NCBI GenBank assembly: GCA_003576905.1
Contig: QEVG01000018.1
Location: forward strand, 1 to 64,000
DNA from: Planctomycetota bacterium
GTDB taxonomy: Bacteria > Planctomycetota > Phycisphaerae > UBA1845 > UTPLA1
DNA: 64,000 nucleotides
Direction of reading: 5' to 3'
Within the stretch, counting starts at the first letter, position 1. Each line of letters begins with the position of its first letter. The notes under the pieces are model-generated. The model was not told the DNA's origin and did not search any database. It saw only the letters and a program-made list of their open reading frames with translations. Below, in pieces: positions 17,294-25,609 of the stretch. Made by a program: the position numbers and the translations under genes.

Positions 17294-17672
17294 GCCTTCG
17301 GGTTCGGCTCGATTCGGTTCAAACAAGAATTGGTTGTCCAGAGGATTCACAGCTCCACCTGAATCCCAACTCTTCACTGTTTCAAGAAAACGAGTCCATC
17401 GGTTGCCGAGCCGCGTTCGGCAAGGGTCGTGCCAGCAAAGCTGGCACGCTTCCTTGCATTCGAACGCTCAGTTCCTGCCCGCACGTCCCTTCTTCCAAGC
17501 GGCATCGGGCTTCGCCCGATTCGAGAACTCCTTTTCCCTGTGGGGCCGGCTTTTTACGAATCGGGGTGAGTAAAAAGCCGGCCCCTCCGGGAAAAAGCTG
17601 CCTCCGGCAGTATTCCCGCGGCGAAACGTTCCGGCGTAACAAGGGGCACCGCCGGTTATTGGAGAAGCACCC
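17294..17672 (+). other. Hairpin-rich 380-bp untranslated region
   Basis: No gene is seen. It contains CGTGCCAGC/GCTGGCACG with an AAA loop (17428-17448), a GGGC/GCCC hairpin near 17507-17518, and the long inverted repeat listed separately. It lies between two small genes on the same strand and is probably transcribed. Confidence 0.6.
17531..17597. repeat. Long perfect inverted repeat (16-bp stem plus 7-bp outer stem)
   Basis: GGGGCCGGCTTTTTAC (17542-17557) is fully complementary to 17570-17585, with a 12-nt loop. Outside it TTTTCCC (17532-17538) pairs with GGGAAAA (17589-17595) across a 3x3 internal loop. The hairpin could work as a bidirectional terminator, a protein-binding cruciform or a single-strand origin. 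Confidence 0.8.
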
Positions 17673-17921
17673 ATGCCATTGAAACCCACACCGCTGCCGG
17701 AAGACCTTCGGGCGGCTTTGTACGAAATCTTGCGCCGGACATCAGAAGAACCCTATTTCGAACTGATGGACAGACTTCGTGACGATCGCCTGATGGACGC
17801 TCGGGAAACCGTCCGCTGCCACCTTGCGGGAATCACCCCGGAAACTGACCAGGACGAAGAAGCGACCTCGCTCAAGAACAAGGCAACGACAGGGCGGGAG
17901 GCCGACCACAATGAACGCTAA
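17673..17921 (+). CDS. Small acidic protein, first of a coupled pair
   Basis: This protein has 82 residues from an ATG with GGAGAA six bases upstream. It is mostly helical (LPEDLRAALYEILRRTSEEP, YFELMDRLRDDRLMDARETV) with a charged C-terminal tail. No family is recognised. Its last 11 bp overlap the start of the next gene, so the two are translationally coupled and their products may interact. Confidence 0.65.
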   Translation: MPLKPTPLPEDLRAALYEILRRTSEEPYFELMDRLRDDRLMDARETVRCHLAGITPETDQDEEATSLKNKATTGREADHNER

Positions 17922-18180
17922 ATTCGGACTTGGGCAAACGGTAATAACCTCGACGGCGATGAATGTTCTAAATTCCGAGGACGTTCACGCCGCCTTGCAG
18001 CGCCACGCCGTCGGCGACTGGGGCGAAGTGGGTCACGAGGATTGGGCGGAAAACGAAATATCGCTTGACCAGGGCTTCCGACTCTTGTCGGCCTATCGGG
18101 ACCGAAACGACCGCAAGTTCTGGATTATCACCGAGGCAGACCGTTCGGCCACGACCGTTTTGCTTCCCGAGGACTACTGA
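17911..18180 (+). CDS. Conserved small plasmid/element protein (ITEADRSATTVLLPEDY family)
   Basis: The internal ATG at 17911 gives 89 residues. The sequence (VITSTAMNVLN, ALQRHAVGDWGEV, WAENEISLDQGFRLLSAY, FWIITEADRSATTVLLPEDY) matches a small single-domain family common on plasmids and integrative elements of many bacteria. It has no established function; some databases link it to restriction-modification contexts. It overlaps the preceding gene by 11 bp. A strong GC hairpin follows its stop codon. Confidence 0.75.
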   Translation: MNAKFGLGQTVITSTAMNVLNSEDVHAALQRHAVGDWGEVGHEDWAENEISLDQGFRLLSAYRDRNDRKFWIITEADRSATTVLLPEDY

Positions 18181-18186
18181 CAACAA

Positions 18187-18217
18187 CCGGCGGCCGCCCC
18201 TTGGGGCGAGCCGCCGG
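18187..18217 (+). terminator. Strong GC hairpin after the small-gene operon
   Basis: CCGGCGGCCGCCCC pairs with GGGGCG-A-GCCGCCGG around a 2-nt apex, only 7 bp after the stop codon. There is no T-run, so it may stabilise the 3' end or terminate inefficiently. The remaining 18218-18454 has no gene. Confidence 0.5.
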
Positions 18218-18454
18218 CCCTAAGAACGCACCATGTATGCTCGGCGATTTTTGGGCTTCGAAACCGGCGGGGCGGGGGAAAAAATTGCCGCCGCAGGCGA
18301 GCGGGGAATGTGCGCCGCGGTCCGCGTTGCAAAGGGTCGGCTACCGCCGTTGAGACCACATTAGTATCACGGCCAGGGAATCGCCGTTGATTCGCCCGGC
18401 TCTTTTCAAATCGTCGCCTGCATTTCCGCACCCGCATCCCCGGTCCGCAACCTG

Positions 18455-19213
18455 GTGAACGAAACGCACAGAAACTTCTACCCAAATCCAGCCGCTTCCT
18501 TGACTTGCGTGCCAAGACCTGCACTGCTTTTCAATCTACCAAGACCCCGGGAGAATGTTCCGAAAGCCGTGCAAAACCTTCCGGAAATCACCGACCGGGA
18601 CCGTGCCATTTTGGACTCGCTTGTCCGGCGTATCCGCGTGCTGTCCGTTGGCCAAGTGGCGCGGACTTGGTTTGAGGCCACGAGGGACCCGGGTCGCTTT
18701 GCAACCCGTCGGCTGCGTCTGTTGGAACAGGCCGGCCTGATCGAACGATACGAAGAGCTTGTTCGACCCGAATTAAGCTTCAAGACCCCGTTGGCCTCGT
18801 GGAAACCCGGTCGTACCGAACCGGCGTTCAGTCGATTGGCGACTCAATTGGCGTCGCGCTGGCAGCAGCCAGTTCGAAGAACGCCAGTCCTGATAGCAAC
18901 CAAGGCGGCGGGCACGAAGCTTGGAGGCCACGGCGGGCGCCGGCCCAGGCGAAGCGAAGTCAGCCACGACCTGTCGCTGGCTGGCCTGTTCCTCCATTTA
19001 CTCGAAACGGAGCCAGACGTGGCGGCAACCTGGACGTCCGAGGCCGGCTTGCGCCGCCTTGGATTTGGAGCCAAGACCAAGCTTCCGGATGCTCTGGTTC
19101 ATCGCGAGTCGCGGCCGACGGTCATCGAGTTGGGGGGAATATACGCAGCGAGTAAACTTCAGGAATTCCACGGCTTCTGCCAAACGCACGGATTGGCTTA
19201 TGAAATCTGGTAG
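18455..19213 (+). CDS. Replication-relaxation-like winged-helix protein
   Basis: This 252-residue protein resembles the replication-relaxation family found beside TraD-type genes. Residues about 45-100 form a winged helix (ITDRDRAILDSLVRRIRVLS, VGQVARTWF, RRLRLLEQAGLIERYE). The C-terminal part ends with LPDALV, VIELGGIYAASKLQEFHGFC and GLAYEIW, a nuclease-like or substrate-recognition fold without a confirmed active site. The GTG start is uncertain. The stop overlaps the next gene. The order winged-helix protein, second winged-helix protein, coupling ATPase suggests a DNA-processing role in transfer or replication of the element. Confidence 0.6.
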   Translation: MNETHRNFYPNPAASLTCVPRPALLFNLPRPRENVPKAVQNLPEITDRDRAILDSLVRRIRVLSVGQVARTWFEATRDPGRFATRRLRLLEQAGLIERYEELVRPELSFKTPLASWKPGRTEPAFSRLATQLASRWQQPVRRTPVLIATKAAGTKLGGHGGRRPRRSEVSHDLSLAGLFLHLLETEPDVAATWTSEAGLRRLGFGAKTKLPDALVHRESRPTVIELGGIYAASKLQEFHGFCQTHGLAYEIW

Positions 19214-19925
19214 CCTCAGCGATCGAGACCGGCTGATTCTGGCGCACATCGGCCGCCACTGGTTGAGCTTTAAGGAAATCATCGGCCACCTATTCTTCGC
19301 CAATGATGATCCAAGATCCGCGCTCGACGACCTTCGCGGCGCCAACCTGATCGCCTCGCACAAAGGACTGGTCGGCAATCGAGCCATGTACCAGCTCACA
19401 TCCCGGGGCGCCACCGCCGCGCACCTCAACCGTCGCCGCGGACTACTGATGGGCACAGAATCCATCGCAGCCCACCTTGCCATCCTTGGCTTTTGCTTTC
19501 TTAAGCAGCGCCGGCGAATCAGCCTGGAGCCTGGCGAGTTTTACGAGATCTTCGGCGTCCAGGCCTCGCCCAATCGCCACCATGTTCTGGAGTTCAGCTC
19601 TTACGCCAAACGTGTCTACTGCGTAAGCGTGCCCGGTGCGACCACGCGACCCGAGGACGTGATCCAATCGGCGCGCCGCTGGGTGGCCGACAGTTTGCGC
19701 GTTCGCGAAATCCGGCCGTGGATCAAGTACCGACTCTACGCCTACGCCGTACTGGTGGATAATCGTGAGCGCCAAAATGAAATTGCAAGCCAGCTCGAAC
19801 AGGCTTCCTATGTGGAAGGCAAAACCTTGGTCAGCGCAGCGCAGATAATGGTCGAAATTGTCCCCGGTGCCCACACCCTTGAGGACTCGCTGAGTGTTTT
19901 CAAAAAAGAAGCCCAAAAAGCTTGA
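19200..19925 (+). CDS. Winged-helix protein linked to coupling ATPase
   Basis: The protein has 241 residues from the ATG at 19200, which overlaps the previous stop by 14 bp. Residues 5-60 are a winged helix (LSDRDRLILAHIGRHWLSFK, EIIGHLFF, ALDDLRGANLIASHKGLVG), comparable with that of the upstream protein, so the two may be distant paralogues. The rest has mixed strands and helices (FYEIFGVQASPNRHHVLEFS, YAVLVDNRERQNEIASQLEQ) and no catalytic motif that I recognise. It overlaps the start of the ATPase gene by 32 bp, which points to tight co-expression. Confidence 0.6.
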   Translation: MKSGSLSDRDRLILAHIGRHWLSFKEIIGHLFFANDDPRSALDDLRGANLIASHKGLVGNRAMYQLTSRGATAAHLNRRRGLLMGTESIAAHLAILGFCFLKQRRRISLEPGEFYEIFGVQASPNRHHVLEFSSYAKRVYCVSVPGATTRPEDVIQSARRWVADSLRVREIRPWIKYRLYAYAVLVDNRERQNEIASQLEQASYVEGKTLVSAAQIMVEIVPGAHTLEDSLSVFKKEAQKA

Positions 19926-22029
19926 CCTTGGCCCGGTCGAAGATTATCTGGCGGCCAAGCCGAAGTCGCTGGACATTGGACCGCCGGCCTTGCCGATCGT
20001 TGCCAAGCCGACCCACGACACTCGGCCGTTTGACCGCGAGGCTTATTGGCGAAGCCTAGGGCCAAAGGCGTGGCAAATACTTCAACAGCGAAGACTTCGA
20101 ACGATACTCGACTGCGACCAGATTTGTGAGTTCGACCGCTACTTGCAGGTGCTGCACCAGCAGGCGCCGGACTTTCGGGATGAGATATTCATTGGCATCG
20201 ATCCCGAAACGCATCGCCCAATTCTCGTGCCTCGCTTTGTGTTCGAACGGCACAGCTACATCCTGGGCGGTTCTGGCTCCGGCAAGACGACTCACGCGCT
20301 GGCACAGATTCTCCTCCAACTCTCCGAAGCATACACCGACCAGCGCGGCGATCTGAAGAAGCCGCCGCCGATCCTCATCATCGATATGAAGCAAAATGGT
20401 GACCGATTTCTGCGGGCGCTCGCGTCTCAACTCGCCAGCGATAGGAACCAGGAGCTGAGATTCTATTCGAACGATCCTGAGTACGTCAGCATGGTCTTTG
20501 ACCCGCTCTACTCTCTTCGAACCATCAAGTATCCGCTCAAGCTTCTGGAAACGCTGCTCAAGGCGTTTTCGATGATCTACCCGGAAGGGTATGGCTCTGA
20601 CTTCTTTACCGCTGAGCAGCGGCTGACCTTCATGCGAATTCTGTACGACCAAAAGCCGACATCGATGAAGCAACTCATCGGATTCATCCGCAAAGCCACG
20701 CGGGGCCAGAGTGCCGAAAGCAAGGACGCTCGCGGTCTGTACGCGGCGTTGGCCGCCCTCGAATATGCCATGCATGTACACACCGACGGATCGCCCATCG
20801 ACCCCGAGCAGCGCGTCGATTTCGACCGATTCTTCGATCGGGGCGAAGTGATGTATGTGCACCTGGACTCTCGCGCACTTTCCCTTCTGTCGCGCGATAT
20901 TGGAAAGCTAATGCTATTCTCGCTGTTGGAGACGGCATCGCAGCGTGAGCGACATGGCCGCAAGGTCCAGTGCTTTGTTGCAATCGACGAGTTTCACCGG
21001 CTGGCAGCCCGGAACATCGTCGAAATGCTTGAAGATGCCCGGAGCGCCGGCCTTGGATTCATCATTGCCCACCAGTCCTCAAGCTCACTCAAGACCCGCG
21101 ATGCAGATCTCTACGGCAGCTTGTTTGAAAATTGCAGCTTCAAGCAGTGCCTCACCCTTGAAGATGCACGAGTGATCGAGCTGTTCCGAATGATCTCGGG
21201 TCGGTCGAAGGAATATCGAGCGAGCGAATCCACAACGACCTCTAAATCGAATACTTCCACGCGGTCCGAAGGCGTCTCGGAATCAGAGTCCTTCGGACAC
21301 GCCGGAGCGAGCATGAGCGTTCTTGGCGACGACACACTCTATGAAGAACCACGCTGGGGGAATACGGTTGCCACCAGCAAAACGGAAGGAACGAGCACGG
21401 GCGAATCAAAGTCGCAAACAAAGTCCCTGTCCGAGGAAATGGTCTGCTCGCTCGTCCCGGAAGTGGTCACTCTGGTCAATCACATTCCGTTGTTGTCGCT
21501 TGTCCACATCAAGGGCACGTCCGGCCTTTCACACACCGATACGGGAGGCGTGCCGGTACTGGTGCAGGGAATGTTTCCGTTCATGGAGAAACGGTTCCGC
21601 GAAATGATCGGCGCCCCGTGGCCGCACAAAAACGTTTCGCAGGAGGAATATTATCTCGATCACAGACCGAAGCTGGAGGCGTCACAAATCAGACGCGCCG
21701 AACTCGGAATCTCGCCGTCAACCCCGCTGCCCACGGCCAAGAAAGAACAGGACGAATCACCACTTGGAACCGATTTGCCGGAAAGCGATGGCGAGCTTCG
21801 GCAGCTAAAGAATCAGCTACGCGTGATGGCCAGTCGGCTCTCTGCACAAATGCTCGAAGAACCAGCCCGGGCCGTGGACCTCGCCCGCCGGTTTCAAATC
21901 TCCATCGGAAAACTCATCGCGGTCGCAGCAGATGCCGGAATCGTTGTGAAGGCGGGCGGCGATATGTTGACGCCCCATCAAGTCAATGCAATCAAGTTTC
22001 AGATCGCAAAAGCGGGCAAGGACGCATAG
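19894..22029 (+). CDS. TraD/VirD4-like coupling ATPase without membrane anchor
   Basis: This 711-residue protein has a Walker A motif GSGSGKTT at residues 126-133, ILIIDMKQNGDRF shortly after, and a Walker B motif in CFVAIDEFHRLA near residue 360, followed by GLGFIIAHQSSSSL, the usual sensor region of TraD/TraG/VirD4 ATPases. Unlike true coupling proteins it has no N-terminal transmembrane helices. The C-terminal 150 residues are charged and include a short coiled coil and a helical domain (RRFQISIGKLIAVAADAGIV). The GTG start has GAGGAC about 8 bases upstream. Proteins of this class pump DNA through a secretion channel or along a partner complex. No channel genes are present. Confidence 0.8.
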   Translation: MFSKKKPKKLDLGPVEDYLAAKPKSLDIGPPALPIVAKPTHDTRPFDREAYWRSLGPKAWQILQQRRLRTILDCDQICEFDRYLQVLHQQAPDFRDEIFIGIDPETHRPILVPRFVFERHSYILGGSGSGKTTHALAQILLQLSEAYTDQRGDLKKPPPILIIDMKQNGDRFLRALASQLASDRNQELRFYSNDPEYVSMVFDPLYSLRTIKYPLKLLETLLKAFSMIYPEGYGSDFFTAEQRLTFMRILYDQKPTSMKQLIGFIRKATRGQSAESKDARGLYAALAALEYAMHVHTDGSPIDPEQRVDFDRFFDRGEVMYVHLDSRALSLLSRDIGKLMLFSLLETASQRERHGRKVQCFVAIDEFHRLAARNIVEMLEDARSAGLGFIIAHQSSSSLKTRDADLYGSLFENCSFKQCLTLEDARVIELFRMISGRSKEYRASESTTTSKSNTSTRSEGVSESESFGHAGASMSVLGDDTLYEEPRWGNTVATSKTEGTSTGESKSQTKSLSEEMVCSLVPEVVTLVNHIPLLSLVHIKGTSGLSHTDTGGVPVLVQGMFPFMEKRFREMIGAPWPHKNVSQEEYYLDHRPKLEASQIRRAELGISPSTPLPTAKKEQDESPLGTDLPESDGELRQLKNQLRVMASRLSAQMLEEPARAVDLARRFQISIGKLIAVAADAGIVVKAGGDMLTPHQVNAIKFQIAKAGKDA

Positions 22030-22037
22030 GTAAAAAA

Positions 22038-22072
22038 GACAACGGACCCCAATGGGATCCGCTGTCGTTTTT
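22038..22072 (+). terminator. Rho-independent terminator after the ATPase gene
   Basis: GACA-ACGGA-CCCC faces GGG-ATCCG-CTGTC with an AAT loop and two mismatches, followed by GTTTTTT. An A-run on the other side would also allow termination from the minus strand. Confidence 0.8.
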
Positions 22073-22253
22073 TGCGTGCACCCCAGTGTTTTTGATTTTC
22101 CCGGGGAATAGCTTTGGGGGCTCCTGTTTGTCAATCGTCGGAGCCTCCAAAGGGCACGCTGAAAAATCAATTGTCTTCAACAGGATACCGTCCCCGCCGG
22201 AGCGATTCAAGTTTGTGTTGAACACGCGCGTCGCTTCGTGCTATCGTCGCGGC

Positions 22254-22427
22254 ATGGACACAATCGTGCATCATCGCGATCAGCAAATCCGCAGCCAGCT
22301 AACGATTTTGGAGCGTAACTACGGACCTAATCGCCATTGGTACTACCTGCTCCGATTGCTTCCAAAAATGCTCTTGGCATGCACGCTGGGTTTCTTGGGT
22401 GCAGCCGCGGTTGAATGGCTCTTCTGA
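22254..22427 (+). CDS. 57-residue single-pass membrane protein
   Basis: The short frame encodes a basic N-terminal half (RDQQIRSQLTILERNYGPNR) and a C-terminal transmembrane helix (LLPKMLLACTLGFLGAAAVE). It ends just before a terminator that serves the opposite strand. No homologous family is recognised. Coding status is plausible from composition and topology only. Confidence 0.45.
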   Translation: MDTIVHHRDQQIRSQLTILERNYGPNRHWYYLLRLLPKMLLACTLGFLGAAAVEWLF

Positions 22428-22434
22428 CGAGCGC

Positions 22435-22467
22435 AAAAAAGAGGGAGTCGTGTGTGGCACGACTCCC
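22435..22467 (-). terminator. Rho-independent terminator for the minus-strand gene
   Basis: GGGAGTCGTG (22443-22452) pairs perfectly with CACGACTCCC (22458-22467) around 5 nt. On the minus strand it is followed by TCTTTTTT, 20 bp past the stop of the 98-residue protein. Confidence 0.85.
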
Positions 22468-22486
22468 AAAAACCTAATCAGAAGGC

Positions 22487-22783
22487 CTATAAGCGACTTT
22501 GAAACATCATCCCAACAAGCAGGGTCAGAATGATCATTATCGCGGTCATCCAGGGCCTTCGCCCGTAAGCCTCAAGGAGATGGATCTCGACGCTTCGAAG
22601 ATCCGTTGCTGATTCCTTCTCGTCAAAGACGATCAGGTAACCAGTATTCTCCAAGTGCAATGGGCGCTTCAGCTCCGGGGCGTGGATAGTGATATCACCA
22701 ACCGCACGCCATTCCGGCCTTCTGTCGCCCGCTCGATAGTACACAACTCGCGACTTGCGAGTTGTGTTATTTTGTTGTTCCAT
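22487..22783 (-). CDS. 98-residue tail-anchored membrane protein
   Basis: The ATG at 22783 follows an excellent GGAGGAG site, which settles the start. The N-terminal 70 residues are soluble (ITIHAPELKRPLHLENTGYL, IVFDEKESATDLRSVEIHLL) and residues about 78-95 form a transmembrane helix (MTAIMIILTLLVGMMF). The product is thus probably a tail-anchored inner-membrane protein. No family is recognised. An 11-bp perfect inverted repeat lies within codons 5-14 and may control translation. A strong terminator follows. Confidence 0.7.
   Translation of the reverse strand: MEQQNNTTRKSRVVYYRAGDRRPEWRAVGDITIHAPELKRPLHLENTGYLIVFDEKESATDLRSVEIHLLEAYGRRPWMTAIMIILTLLVGMMFQSRL
22741..22767 (-). promoter_or_regulatory. 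11-bp perfect inverted repeat at the start of the minus-strand gene
   Basis: ACACAACTCGC (22741-22751) is fully complementary to 22757-22767 with a 5-nt loop. In the mRNA of the 98-residue protein it begins about 16 nt after the start codon. It could be an RNA hairpin that limits ribosome entry or a DNA operator. Confidence 0.6.
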
Positions 22784-23156
22784 GGTTTCTCCTCCATGTT
22801 TTTTAAGGTTAATCGAAAACTCACGGGGAGATTGTCTCCCTACCTCTGCACACTGCCTTGCTGGCGGGCGTGCACAGGCGAGAAACGCGGAACAACAACT
22901 TTCCAAAGAGCGGCGCTTTCGGGTGCCAATCCTCGATTGCCACATGAATGGCCCCAGGTGGATTCGAGTGGGCACCGATTCTCAGGACACCATGAAGTCC
23001 CGAGTAAAAAACAAGCTATTCGCCGTATTGTAGGCGCCGTCCACGCTGCCGTGATGATTGCGTCAAGAAAAATCTACGGGTAAAAAACACCGCTCGGAAA
23101 CCGGGGCGGACGGCCCGGCCTGGTCAGAATCTCCGGACATCTTGGAATGCTCGGGC
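22784..23156. other. Intergenic region between divergent genes
   Basis: No gene is supported in these 373 bp. A small inverted repeat GGGAGA-TTG-TCTCCC (22826-22840) lies about 40 bp upstream of the minus-strand gene and could be its operator. Confidence 0.4.
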
Positions 23157-24179
23157 ATGACCCCAACGGTCCCCAGAACGCTCTATGAAGTCCTTGGCGT
23201 AGGCCCAAATGCCGACGACGCCGAGGTCGAGTCCGCCTATGCCGGGTTTGCGTTCGGACCGAACCCCAACGTGCCAACCGACGTGACGGAGGCGTACAGG
23301 TTCCTTCAAGATGCCACCCGCCGCGCCTGGTACAACGAACTGATCGAGGCTTGCGAGCGGGACGAGCTCCTCCACATCGAGCCCGCGAAGTTGGGGAGCT
23401 TCAAGGCGCATTGCGATCTTGCCCAAATTACCATCTTCCCCAAGCCCGGCGCCCCAAATTGCTATGCGGTTCGGCTCCTGGGCCAAGCCCCGCCGGTTTG
23501 GACCCACAACGCCCGACCCGTCGGACAGCCCGGCCCGCCGATTCCCACCCGGGCCGATCGATTCTGGGAGGCCTTCGAGGCCGTCTTTCTTTTTGGGGCG
23601 CTTCGGCGTGCTTCGATTGGGGGCAAACTGGGATTGGCCGTGCTGTATAGCTTTGTCATCGCGGCCGGAGCCCTGGGGATACGCTGGGCAGGTCGAGAAC
23701 TGACCGCCATGCGGGCCGCCGCGCTGGTCCGCGATGTTCAGGCCGGCCATGCCGCAGCTAGCGAAAAGCTGGCCCAACTTGTCCGGCGAACAAGTGACAT
23801 GGACGCCGAGTTCAGGTCCGTGACCGGCGCGGACTTTGACCCAGCCACGGGGAAGTCCACCCGTCCACGCCCGGAGGTGGACGAGGCCATCGTCCGGCAC
23901 GAGACCGTTCGCGATGCTTGGGCCGCCCTTGAAAACGGTCGGGTCAGACCGGCCGAGATTCAAGCCGCGCACTCAACGCTTGCCGCCATCCACGACCGGA
24001 TTCAGAGCAGGACCATTGTTCCCGACGACCGCAAACGTCTCGAAGACCTGATCAAGTGGATTGAGCAGGGCGCCGCAAAGCTGCCCCGCCAATCTGATTT
24101 CATCAAACACATTAAGACGATGGTCGAGACTGACCGTTTTGAACGAAAAAGCCCATCGTCGGAAGGGAGCGGTTCGTAG
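23157..24179 (+). CDS. J-domain-like membrane protein lacking the HPD motif
   Basis: From the ATG at 23157 the protein has 340 residues. Residues 8-65 resemble a J domain (TLYEVLGVGPNADDAEVESA, AYRFLQDATRRAWYNE), but the loop that should carry HPD is replaced by FGPNPN, so stimulation of a DnaK-type ATPase is unlikely. A transmembrane helix is seen near residues 160-180 (LGLAVLYSFVIAAGALGIRW). The remaining 160 residues are helical and charged. The stop codon directly abuts the next start, so it forms an operon with the coiled-coil protein. Function unknown; a scaffold at the membrane is one possibility. Confidence 0.6.
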   Translation: MTPTVPRTLYEVLGVGPNADDAEVESAYAGFAFGPNPNVPTDVTEAYRFLQDATRRAWYNELIEACERDELLHIEPAKLGSFKAHCDLAQITIFPKPGAPNCYAVRLLGQAPPVWTHNARPVGQPGPPIPTRADRFWEAFEAVFLFGALRRASIGGKLGLAVLYSFVIAAGALGIRWAGRELTAMRAAALVRDVQAGHAAASEKLAQLVRRTSDMDAEFRSVTGADFDPATGKSTRPRPEVDEAIVRHETVRDAWAALENGRVRPAEIQAAHSTLAAIHDRIQSRTIVPDDRKRLEDLIKWIEQGAAKLPRQSDFIKHIKTMVETDRFERKSPSSEGSGS

Positions 24180-25526
24180 ATGTCCGGCGAAATCTGTGTC
24201 CATCGTGACCGTTCAAAGACGATTTTCACCGCCTGCACCGCCGTGGCGACGCTTATTTGTTACGTTGGCTTGGCGGCCGCCCAGGATCGGAGCAGCGAAC
24301 TGGAAACAGAGGCCCGCGAGCGCATGCTCCAAGAGCGGGTCCGGCAGATTGATGCCCAGCGCACGCGACAGCTTGTCGAGCAGTTTGGAGCGTCGGCCGA
24401 GGAGGCCAACAAGCTCTTGGTGGAACTCGAATCCAAAGGGGCCGCTTTTCAGGCCCGGTTTGAAGGACTTCTGACGAATGATGACGGCAAGCGAATTGGC
24501 CAGGACCCAATCGCCTTCAGGACATTCCTGCGTTACAGGGACGACCCCATCGCGCCGGCGGGCGAAATCGCAGCCCGGAAGAAGGCTGTCGAGTCACTCT
24601 TGTCTCAAATCAAGGCCGAGCTGACGAGCCAAAACGTGGGCTTTTCACCGACTGATTCTCAACGGCGAGACGCCGCCGAACACGATTCATGGGCTCGGCA
24701 GCGACTTGCACAAATCACGGTTCGCAACGATTGGATCGACGCCGCCCTGTCCAGAGCACCCAAACTTACAGACCCCAAAGCGGCAAAGTCCCTCGAATCC
24801 GTCATTCATGCCTACGAAATCGAACAACAGGAATTCTGGGACCGCGCGCGCCTCAAAGGGGAGGCGGCGGCCAAGGCGGAATCGGAGTCGATACTGGTCG
24901 AAAAGGCTCGCATGGCCGAGCTTGAAAACCGGCTTCGAGAAGCTGAGGTCTTGATTCAGAAGATGAAAGCCGAGCAGGAAGTCGAGCTCAAGCGCATCGC
25001 CGTCGAGTCGCAACAGAAGCTTGCGCTTGCGGAGATTCGCGAGAAGAATCTCTTGGCTGAACTCGACCGCGCCAAGCAGGTGGCGGCTGCGGAACGCCGG
25101 CTTGAAGACGCGAAAGCGGTAGCCAAGAGCAATCAAATCGATCTTGAAGCTGATAAGACACTGGATCGGCAACGCTGCGAAGACCCGGAAGTGAAGCGGC
25201 TGCTCGCCCCATTCCTTGCACAGGGCAAGTACCAGCCGGGCATGAACCGCGATGAAATGCTGACCGCCGACACGAAGGCTATTTCGCTATCCAGGCTGCG
25301 CGCCTTTGGCGCGTTAGAGCCAACATCAAACGGGATTCAGAAACTCTTAGAGGTCGCTACCAACAAGCACCTGAATCGCCCGATGGATACTACTCGGCCT
25401 CGCTGGGGCTATAAGCCAAGGCTGCGGGACAACAAGCCCGAGGCGGTCGACGAAATCAAGAAAGCTCAGCAGCTACTTATCGAGCTGGGGCCAACGATGG
25501 TGGAGTTGGGCCTTCTGGCACCATGA
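24180..25526 (+). CDS. Membrane-anchored or exported coiled-coil protein
   Basis: The 448-residue protein begins with a hydrophobic segment (IFTACTAVATLICYVGLAAA) that could be a signal peptide or an anchor. Residues about 220-330 form a long coiled coil rich in E, K, A and R (KARMAELENRLREAEVLIQK). The C-terminal 100 residues include DRQRCEDPEVKRLLAPFL and a helical end. It starts one base after the stop of the J-like membrane protein, so the two products probably act together. No family is recognised. Position after the coupling ATPase suggests, but does not prove, a structural role in DNA transfer. Confidence 0.6.
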   Translation: MSGEICVHRDRSKTIFTACTAVATLICYVGLAAAQDRSSELETEARERMLQERVRQIDAQRTRQLVEQFGASAEEANKLLVELESKGAAFQARFEGLLTNDDGKRIGQDPIAFRTFLRYRDDPIAPAGEIAARKKAVESLLSQIKAELTSQNVGFSPTDSQRRDAAEHDSWARQRLAQITVRNDWIDAALSRAPKLTDPKAAKSLESVIHAYEIEQQEFWDRARLKGEAAAKAESESILVEKARMAELENRLREAEVLIQKMKAEQEVELKRIAVESQQKLALAEIREKNLLAELDRAKQVAAAERRLEDAKAVAKSNQIDLEADKTLDRQRCEDPEVKRLLAPFLAQGKYQPGMNRDEMLTADTKAISLSRLRAFGALEPTSNGIQKLLEVATNKHLNRPMDTTRPRWGYKPRLRDNKPEAVDEIKKAQQLLIELGPTMVELGLLAP

Positions 25527-25580
25527 GGCGATGCCATCAACGCATTGAGCGTACTTTCATACGCAAAAGGCGCCTTGCAC

Positions 25581-25605
25581 AAACCTTCAAATTATTTTAA
25601 GGTTT
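25581..25605. promoter_or_regulatory. Inverted repeat ahead of abiE, candidate autoregulation site
   Basis: AAACCTT (25581-25587) and AAGGTTT (25599-25605) form an AT-rich palindrome with an 11-bp centre, ending four bases before the antitoxin start codon. AbiEi proteins repress their own operon by binding inverted repeats, so this is a natural operator candidate. Confidence 0.55.
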
Positions 25606-25609
25606 ATGC

